This document shows, in pieces, positions 1 to 5,298 of a DNA stretch of 5,298 nucleotides; position 1 is the stretch's first letter, and each line of letters begins with the position of its first letter. Location of the stretch: the NCBI GenBank assembly GCA_025350985.1, contig JANXWU010000102.1, positions 1 to 5,298 on the forward strand, written 5' to 3'. The DNA comes from Spartobacteria bacterium (GTDB lineage: Bacteria > Verrucomicrobiota > Verrucomicrobiia > Chthoniobacterales > Chthoniobacteraceae). Below the pieces are notes generated by a model. The model saw nothing but the letters and a program-made list of their open reading frames with translations. It had not been told where the DNA came from and did no database searches. The translations under genes were made by a program, and so were the position numbers.

Positions 1-3000
1 CGGGCGGCGGTGCTGGTTGAAAAGGAAAACAGCGTCGATGCGCAAGTAAGTGGCTCGACTTGGAAAGCCGCGCCTGTCGGGGTGGAACTCGCCATTAGCG
101 ACAAGCTGCGGACGGGCGAGTTCAGCCGGGCGGCGGTGCGATTCACGGACCTGAGTATGCTGCGTCTCGATGAGCTGACGACCATCGAGATTTCGCCCCC
201 GCTGGCGGCGGACAAAAAGAGAACGCTCGAGGTGAAGCGCGGCGGCACTTATTTCTTCAGTCGCGAGAAAGCGGGAGAATTGCAGATTCGCACCCCCGCG
301 ATGAATGGAGCGTTGCGCGGAACGGAGTTCGACGTGCGGGTGGCCGCAAATGGGCGAACGACGATGACGATGTTCGAAGGCGAAGTGGAGATGAGCAACG
401 CGCAGGGGCGTGTGCTATTAAAGAGCGGCGAGCAGGGCGAGGCGGAAATCGGCCAGGCACCGCGCAAGACGGCGGTTATCGCGGCGGTTAATATCATCCA
501 GTGGTGTCTCTATTATCCCGGCGTGATTGATCCAGCGGAACTTGGGCTGGAGGCTAGGGACCAAACTGCGCTGGCGAAATCGCTCGCGGCTTATCGCGCT
601 GGCGATTTGCTGGGTGCGCTCGCTGAGCATCCGCTTAAACGTGCAGGCGCCTCAGTTGAAGCGCGGCTCTATCACGCGGCGGTGATGCTTTCGGTCGGCC
701 AAGTAAACAAGGGGCGCACCGCACTCGCCGGTGTGTCGGCGAACCATCCGGGACGGCGGGCGCTCGAACAGATGATTGCGGCGGTGAAGTTTCAGGAATG
801 GAAGCGCAGCGGCGATCCGCGGACGAGCAGCGAATGGATGGCGGAGTCGTATTATCAGCAATCGCGAAGTCACCTGGAAACCGCACTGCAAGCCGCACGG
901 AAGGCGACGGAACTTTCGCCGGAGTTCGGTTTCGCGTGGGCGCGCGTCGCCGAGTTGGAGTTCTCGTTTGGCCACACCTCGAAGGCGATGAAGGCAAACG
1001 AGCGCGCCCTCGAACTCTCACCGCGCAACGCGCAGGCGCACGCGCTACAAGGCTTCTTGCTCAGCGCCGAGAACCGTGTCGGCGCGTCACGACGATCGTT
1101 CGACCAAGCTATTGCCCTCGATGGCGCCTTGGGCAATGCGTGGCTCGGGCGCGGCCTGACCCTTATCCGACAGAACCATGAGGCAGAGGGCCGCGACGAC
1201 TTACAAACCGCCGCCGCGCTGGAACCGAATCGCTCGATTCTTCGCAGCTATCTTGGCAAAGCTTTCAGCCAGGTCGGCATCAACGGAAAAGCCAACCTTG
1301 AATTCAAGCGCGCCAAGGAACTCGACCCGCACGATCCCACTCCGTGGCTCTACTCGGCGCTTCAGCGCAAACAGGAGAATCGATACAACGAGGCGGTTGA
1401 CGACCTTGAGAAGTCGATTGATCTGAATGACCGCCGCCGTGTTTACCGCTCTGGGTTTCTACTTGATCAAGACCGCGCGGTCCGTGGTGCGAACCTCGCG
1501 GCAATCTATCTCAACGACGGCATGATCGAGCAGAGCGTGCGGGAAGCTGTGCGCGCCGTGGGCACGGATTACGGAAGCGCCCCGGCACACCTTTTCCTTG
1601 CCAATAGCTACAACGCGCTTCGTGATCCGACGCGCATCCTGCTCCGCTATGAGACGGCTTGGTTTAATGAACTGCTGCTCTCAAACCTTCTATCGCCGGT
1701 CGGAGGAGGTCCGCTTTCGCAGTTCGTGTCGGAACAAGAATACTCAAAGATGTTCGAGAAGAACGGGCTCGGATTCAGCTCGGCAACTCAATACCTCAGC
1801 AATGGAGAGTTCCGTGAGACTGCGTCCCAATACGGAACGGCGGGCAACGTGAGCTACTCGCTGGATACCGAGTATCAATACAACGGGGGTCCACGGCCGA
1901 ACAACCGCCTTTCGCGTCTGGAGAGTTATGGCTCGTTCAAGCTGCAGCTTGGCCCGCAAGACACACTATTCTTTCAGACTAAATACGGGGACTATGAAGC
2001 TGGCGATGTTTTCCAGCTTTACGATCAGAGCGAGGCTAGTTCCGTCTTAGTCGAGGCACCGGACGAAAATGGTGTGCTGCGAAAGAAGAGGATTCCCAAC
2101 AAGTCGGCACTGACCTTCCACTTCGAGGAAACGCAGGATCCTGCGCTCTTGCTCCTCGGCTGGCATCACGAATGGAGTCCGGGTAATCATACGTTATTGC
2201 TGCTTGGCAGGCTGGCGAACCATCAAGTCCTAAAGGCCGAGGACACGACCGAGCCGATCATCATCCGTGACGTTTCCCGGATTGCCCCTCCCGGTTGGGA
2301 TACAGCAGTTGGCAACACGATACCTCGGGACGGGGCGTTCTTTACCGCCGCGAAACCGCTCGTGGGGCGCGGCGACCTCCTTAGCTTCAATGGCGGAACC
2401 TTCAATCTGACTTATCGCGCGAATTTCGAGACTTATAACGCCGAGCTTCAACAAATCATCACACTTGGGCCTGACTCGGTGATTGTCGGCGGTCGATACC
2501 AGCAGGGGCAATTCGATACGCACGTCCTACTTACAAATTACAACAATGGTAAGAGACCGGACGAGGAACCGCTCTTTGAAAAGCCACCAGCGCAACAAGA
2601 CTTCGACGTCGATTTCGAGCGGATCAATTTATACTTATACGACCTTTGGCGGGTAACTCCCTGGCTCACACTCACCGGCGGAGTTACTTACGATGTGTTG
2701 CGCTACCCGGATAACTTCAGAAATCCCCCGATCAATGGCCGTCAGGATACTCTTAACAAAGTCTCGCCCAAGGCCGGCGTCATCCTCCAACCTTGGCGCG
2801 GAATGGCCATCCGCGGGGCTTACTCCGAGGCGATTAGTGGAGCGAGCTTTGACGAAAGTGTCCGGCTGGAGCCGACGCAGGTCGCGGGATTCCTGCAATC
2901 TTATCGCTCCCTTGCGTCGGAGTCGCTCATCGGCTCGGTCGCAGGTAGTAAGTATCAACTCTGGGGACTGAGCGTGGAGCAGAAACTGCCAACCCTCACT

Positions 3001-3678
3001 TATGTTGGTGCCGAGTATAATCGTCTGGGGCAGAAGCTCGACCGGACGATTGGGGTTTTTGATGATCTCGGCGATTTCGGCGCCGCTCTGGCAATTCTTC
3101 CATCGTCCCTCACGGAAAACGACCGCTATCGCGAGGATGTGATGACTGCGACGTTGAATCAGCTCGTTGGTGAAAACTGGGCACTCGGCGCGCGCTATCG
3201 TTATACGCATTCGGAATTCCGCAGGGGGATACCAGCCTTGAACGAAGCGGTCCAACACACGCAGGATCCCAGCGCCATCAAGGAACTCGCGCAGAACGTG
3301 AACCGGCGGTCTGAAGCCGGGCTGCACGAGTTAAGCCTTTACGCACTCTACAATCATCCCTGCGGTTTTTTTGCGCGTGCCGAGGCGAACTGGTATCAAC
3401 AGGAAAATGACGACTTCGTTACCAATGGAACTTTAAGTAATCCCGATTCCGCCGGTGTCGCGCATCCGCAATTGACGACTCAAAACCTCGGCCTGCCGGG
3501 ATCCGATTTCTGGCAGTTCAATGTGCTTGCCGGTTATCGATTCTATCGAAATCAGTGTGAACTCAGTTGCGGGCTCCTCAATATCACCGGTCACGATTAC
3601 CGGCTGAATCCGCTCAATCCCTACACTGAGCTTCCGCGCGACCGAACGCTCGTCGTCCGCTGCAAGCTTACTTTCTGA
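1..3678 (+). CDS. FecR-TPR-outer-membrane beta-barrel protein, 5' partial
   Basis: This is a large envelope protein, probably the outer-membrane and periplasmic arm of a sensor. Residues are counted from the GTG at position 10. Residues 1-150 are FecR-like, with LRTGEFSRA (33-41), an LRLDE core near 51-55, and ALRGTEFDV followed by a glycine-rich EGEVEMSNAQGRVLLKSGE-type beta pattern (101-141). A W-x-LYYPGV-x-DP linker follows at 165-175. TPR repeats occupy about 274-556. From about 585 to 1222 the sequence alternates aromatic and polar residues like a beta-barrel; it carries the TonB-receptor-like string LEPTQVAGFLQ (953-963) and ends in Phe, as outer-membrane barrels do. No plug domain or TonB box is seen. 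The frame is open to base 1 and the FecR domain begins almost at once, with no signal peptide, so the GTG at 10 is probably internal and the start lies upstream. The stop is TGA at 3676-3678. The downstream CHASE2 cyclase follows after 7 bases. The ligand is unknown. An exporter role like BcsC or PgaA (TPR plus barrel) is a weaker alternative. Confidence 0.88.
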   Translation, partial: RAAVLVEKENSVDAQVSGSTWKAAPVGVELAISDKLRTGEFSRAAVRFTDLSMLRLDELTTIEISPPLAADKKRTLEVKRGGTYFFSREKAGELQIRTPAMNGALRGTEFDVRVAANGRTTMTMFEGEVEMSNAQGRVLLKSGEQGEAEIGQAPRKTAVIAAVNIIQWCLYYPGVIDPAELGLEARDQTALAKSLAAYRAGDLLGALAEHPLKRAGASVEARLYHAAVMLSVGQVNKGRTALAGVSANHPGRRALEQMIAAVKFQEWKRSGDPRTSSEWMAESYYQQSRSHLETALQAARKATELSPEFGFAWARVAELEFSFGHTSKAMKANERALELSPRNAQAHALQGFLLSAENRVGASRRSFDQAIALDGALGNAWLGRGLTLIRQNHEAEGRDDLQTAAALEPNRSILRSYLGKAFSQVGINGKANLEFKRAKELDPHDPTPWLYSALQRKQENRYNEAVDDLEKSIDLNDRRRVYRSGFLLDQDRAVRGANLAAIYLNDGMIEQSVREAVRAVGTDYGSAPAHLFLANSYNALRDPTRILLRYETAWFNELLLSNLLSPVGGGPLSQFVSEQEYSKMFEKNGLGFSSATQYLSNGEFRETASQYGTAGNVSYSLDTEYQYNGGPRPNNRLSRLESYGSFKLQLGPQDTLFFQTKYGDYEAGDVFQLYDQSEASSVLVEAPDENGVLRKKRIPNKSALTFHFEETQDPALLLLGWHHEWSPGNHTLLLLGRLANHQVLKAEDTTEPIIIRDVSRIAPPGWDTAVGNTIPRDGAFFTAAKPLVGRGDLLSFNGGTFNLTYRANFETYNAELQQIITLGPDSVIVGGRYQQGQFDTHVLLTNYNNGKRPDEEPLFEKPPAQQDFDVDFERINLYLYDLWRVTPWLTLTGGVTYDVLRYPDNFRNPPINGRQDTLNKVSPKAGVILQPWRGMAIRGAYSEAISGASFDESVRLEPTQVAGFLQSYRSLASESLIGSVAGSKYQLWGLSVEQKLPTLTYVGAEYNRLGQKLDRTIGVFDDLGDFGAALAILPSSLTENDRYREDVMTATLNQLVGENWALGARYRYTHSEFRRGIPALNEAVQHTQDPSAIKELAQNVNRRSEAGLHELSLYALYNHPCGFFARAEANWYQQENDDFVTNGTLSNPDSAGVAHPQLTTQNLGLPGSDFWQFNVLAGYRFYRNQCELSCGLLNITGHDYRLNPLNPYTELPRDRTLVVRCKLTF
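829..1677 (+). other. TPR repeat tract within the barrel protein
   Basis: This stretch encodes a periplasmic superhelix expected to bind a protein or peptide partner. Five consecutive 34-residue units fall in exact register at residues 307-340, 341-374, 375-408, 409-442 and 443-476. Each has the TPR pattern of small residues in helix A and an A-x-ALEL-S/D-P type end in helix B, for example ERALELSPRN and FKRAKELDPHD. A less regular unit precedes them at about 274-306. After a 12-residue insertion containing YRSGFLLDQDR, two more units follow at 489-522 and 523-556. The helical region at 185-260 may hold one or two further degenerate TPRs. The repeats are diverged at the DNA level, so this is not a recent tandem duplication. 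The unit boundaries are read by eye. Confidence 0.85.
1762..3678 (+). other. C-terminal outer-membrane beta-barrel domain
   Basis: Residues about 585-1222 of the large protein show repeated amphipathic stretches of about ten residues, rich in Tyr, Phe and Trp and separated by polar, Asn/Asp/Gly-rich loops. Examples are NVSYSLDTEYQYN, FNLTYRANFETYNAEL, LTLTGGVTYDVLRY, WALGARYRYTHSEF and FWQFNVLAGYRFY. The last strand, LVVRCKLTF, ends in Phe, matching the recognition signal used by the BAM complex. About 640 residues would allow 20 or more strands, which is nearer to a TonB-dependent receptor barrel than to the 16-strand barrels of polysaccharide exporters. The N-terminal plug that normally fills a receptor barrel is missing, so transport by the TonB route is not supported. 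The strand count needs a structure prediction. Confidence 0.8.
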
Positions 3679-3688
3679 GTTCCGCGTG
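3676..3688 (+). other. Stop/start junction between the two genes, weak ribosome site
   Basis: The TGA of the barrel gene (3676-3678) and the GTG of the cyclase gene (3686-3688) are separated by 7 bases. No purine-rich Shine-Dalgarno sequence precedes the GTG; the best match is the short TGAG formed partly by the stop codon, about 6 bases upstream. Ribosomes ending the first gene could restart here, which would couple the amounts of the two proteins. Coupling is inferred from the spacing and the weak site. Confidence 0.5.
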
Positions 3689-5298
3689 TCTGCGTTTGTT
3701 GACACTAAATCCTCTGCCCGCGCGACCGCACCGTCGCCCCGGAGCTCCCGCCGGCGCTTGATCCGCAAGCTGCTGGCACTCGGCGCGAGCGTTTTCGGAG
3801 CCGCCTTGGTGGGAGTGGTGGGATGGATGCTCGCGGAAGCCTCACTCACGACAGGCAGTTATGGGAAGCGCGAGCAGCCTCGCTTCGGCTGGCTCTGTAT
3901 GTCCTTTGCCGAAACGCTGGCGCGCTTGAGCTACGACCTTCCCTTTGCCTTTCGCGGCCGGGTGGAGCCACCCGGCGTTTGCATCGTTTACCTCGATGAG
4001 GCTTCCTCGCATGAGCTAGGACAGAGCGGAGGGATATGGGATCGGCGGCTGCATGCCCGTCTCGTTCGCCGGCTCACGCAGGAAGGCGCGCGGGCGGTTT
4101 TCTTCGACATCGTTTTCTCGGATGCATCAGCAGACCCGGCGGTGGATGAGGATTTGGCTGCGGCGATCAAGGAGAACGGCCGCGTCTTCCTCGGTGCCGC
4201 GCTTGAGATCGATGCAGGCATCGGGGCGGAACGAACCTTCCCACCGATACCAGTCCTGCGACGCGCGGCGGCGGGATGGGGATTAATCGCGTTCCGTCCG
4301 GTCGATGCGGACTACGGAGTGCGCCGGATTTACACCGGCTTGGAAACAGTGCCGTCGGCTACCTGGCGGGCTGCGGTGAAACTCGGCGCGGCACTTCCCG
4401 ATACGGCCGAGGCTCGCGCGGAGTGGCGGTGGATGAACTACTACGGCCCATCCGGCTCCTTCCCTAGCATTAGCTATGATCGCGCGCTGACGCCGGACGG
4501 TGTGCCGGGTTTTTTTCGCGACCGAATCGTCTTCGTCGGCGGGCGCTCGACCTTGGCGGAACTCCGGCAGGGCAAGGATGACTTTCGGAATCCGCACGGC
4601 CTTTTCACCGGCGAGTTTTCCAAAGGCGTGGAGGTGCATCTCACCGCCATGCTAAACCTCTTGCGAGGGGAATGGCTCACCCGGCTCGTCCCCCGCTGCG
4701 AGGTTTGGTTGGCAGTGGGAATTGGAGTTCTGTTCGGGGCCATCCTTCCGTTGTTTCGTCCTCATGTGGCGGCGCTGCTCGCCGCACTGGGCATTTTGGG
4801 GATTGGCTTGCTCGTCTATTGGCTCCTCGAACGGCATCACATTTGGTTCGCATGGTCTGTGCCCGCCATGGTGCAGATGCCGATAGCGCTCACTTGGGCA
4901 ATAGGCACACGTTACTTTATTGAGGAGCGTCGGCGTAATGCGTTGCGCGACGCCTTTGGCCACTACCTTTCTCCGCAAATGGCGGATCGAATCGCGGACG
5001 CTGATTTCGACCTCGCGCCGGGCGGCGTGGTGGTCGAAGCGAGTGTGCTCTTCACGGATCTCGAAGGCTTCACCCCACTTTCCGAGCAATTGCAAAACCC
5101 GGAACTTGTCTCGCAAGTTCTCACGAAATACTTCAGCCAAACGACCGAGCACATCCTCGAGAACGACGGCACCATCATCAACTTCGTGGGCGATGCCGTG
5201 TTCGCCGTTTGGGGCGCGCCGCTTGCCGACAAAAACCATGCGCGCAAAGCCGCCCTCGCGGCGTGGAAGTTACACGAGGCTTCGCACATCGAGGTGGA
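3686..5298 (+). CDS. CHASE2 domain class III adenylate/guanylate cyclase, 3' partial
   Basis: This is a membrane-bound nucleotide cyclase, probably making cAMP from ATP in response to a periplasmic signal. The visible 537 residues begin with a basic segment (RSSRRRLIRK, 19-28) and a membrane helix at about 29-50. A CHASE2 domain covers about 60-335, with VYLDEAS (101-107), an IWDRRLHARLVRRL helix (117-130), ARAVFFDIVFSD (135-146), a YYGPSGSFPSISY segment (252-264), IVFVGG (281-286) and KGVEVHLTAMLNLL (313-326). Three membrane segments follow at about 340-357, 361-381 and 387-409. FGHYLSPQMADRI (424-436) joins them to the catalytic domain, which has FTDLEGFTPLSE (456-467; first metal Asp 458) and INFVGDAVFAVWGAP (498-512; second metal Asp 503). 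The adenine-contacting Lys is Asn499. The gene continues past the window, so the remaining substrate and transition-state residues are not visible. GTG at 3686 is the only usual start between the in-frame stop at 3605-3607 and the membrane helix; the later ATG at 3827 would remove that helix. Confidence 0.93.
   Translation, partial: MSAFVDTKSSARATAPSPRSSRRRLIRKLLALGASVFGAALVGVVGWMLAEASLTTGSYGKREQPRFGWLCMSFAETLARLSYDLPFAFRGRVEPPGVCIVYLDEASSHELGQSGGIWDRRLHARLVRRLTQEGARAVFFDIVFSDASADPAVDEDLAAAIKENGRVFLGAALEIDAGIGAERTFPPIPVLRRAAAGWGLIAFRPVDADYGVRRIYTGLETVPSATWRAAVKLGAALPDTAEARAEWRWMNYYGPSGSFPSISYDRALTPDGVPGFFRDRIVFVGGRSTLAELRQGKDDFRNPHGLFTGEFSKGVEVHLTAMLNLLRGEWLTRLVPRCEVWLAVGIGVLFGAILPLFRPHVAALLAALGILGIGLLVYWLLERHHIWFAWSVPAMVQMPIALTWAIGTRYFIEERRRNALRDAFGHYLSPQMADRIADADFDLAPGGVVVEASVLFTDLEGFTPLSEQLQNPELVSQVLTKYFSQTTEHILENDGTIINFVGDAVFAVWGAPLADKNHARKAALAAWKLHEASHIEV

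Noticed and set aside
10..12. GTG at position 10 as the true start of the barrel gene
   Set aside because: The frame is open to base 1, the FecR domain begins at once, and no signal peptide is present although the protein must cross the inner membrane. The start is most likely upstream.
1..470. Calling the N-terminus a true FecR sigma-factor regulator
   Set aside because: There is no anti-sigma segment or membrane helix before the FecR-like fold in view, and no ECF sigma gene in the window. Only the beta domain is shared.
2635..3327. A 230-codon open frame on the - strand
   Set aside because: It lies wholly antisense to the barrel domain, shows no recognisable domain, and is expected by chance opposite a GC-rich coding frame.
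1762..3678. Calling the first gene an ordinary TonB-dependent receptor
   Set aside because: The barrel resembles one, but the plug domain and TonB box are absent and the N-terminal half is FecR plus TPR.
829..3678. Exopolysaccharide exporter of the BcsC/PgaA type
   Set aside because: TPR plus barrel order fits, but the barrel is far longer, a FecR domain is present, and no glycosyltransferase or polysaccharide gene is nearby in the window. It is kept only as a weak alternative.
3699..3704. TTGACA resembling a -35 promoter box just inside the cyclase gene
   Set aside because: No -10-like sequence lies at the proper spacing; the region downstream is G/C-rich coding sequence, and a promoter there would lie after the chosen start codon.
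3433..3849. A 138-codon - strand frame spanning the gene junction
   Set aside because: It covers the end of the barrel gene and the start of the cyclase gene, both well supported on the + strand, and its Ala/Ser/Arg-rich product looks like a shadow frame.
4652..5239. A 195-codon open frame on the - strand
   Set aside because: It is antisense to the cyclase membrane segments and catalytic domain, whose motifs are unmistakable on the + strand. Its composition is low in hydrophobic structure and it has no family signature.

Overview
The window holds two tightly packed genes on the + strand, and both are cut by the window edges. The sequence is GC-rich with short gaps and no A/T-rich or repeat-rich tracts. 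It looks like chromosome of a Gram-negative bacterium, because the first product ends as an outer-membrane beta-barrel. A Verrucomicrobiota/PVC-type source is my best guess from how the FecR-TPR-barrel protein and the CHASE2 cyclase read. That is family recollection and not proof; other environmental Gram-negative groups are possible.

Positions 1-3678 encode one very large envelope protein of at least 1222 residues. In order it has an N-terminal FecR-like beta domain, a conserved-looking W-x-LYYPGV-x-DP linker, about eight TPR repeats in strict 34-residue register, and a C-terminal beta-barrel of roughly 640 residues ending in Phe. The reading frame is open to base 1, so the true start, and presumably a signal peptide, lies upstream. 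No TonB-dependent receptor plug domain is visible between the TPRs and the barrel.

Positions 3686-5298 encode a membrane-bound class III nucleotide cyclase. It has an N-terminal membrane helix, a periplasmic CHASE2 sensor domain, three membrane segments, and a catalytic domain that runs off the end of the window. It starts at a GTG only 7 bases after the stop codon of the first gene. There is no room for a separate promoter or terminator, so the two genes are almost certainly co-transcribed and perhaps translationally coupled.

Together the pair reads as an envelope-spanning signalling module. An outer-membrane barrel with a periplasmic TPR/FecR arm could detect an external ligand or envelope state and touch the periplasmic CHASE2 domain, which would control cyclic nucleotide synthesis in the cytoplasm. 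The domains are seen in the sequence; the physical coupling is inference. The sequence shows no RNA genes, mobile elements, CRISPR arrays or DNA repeats.
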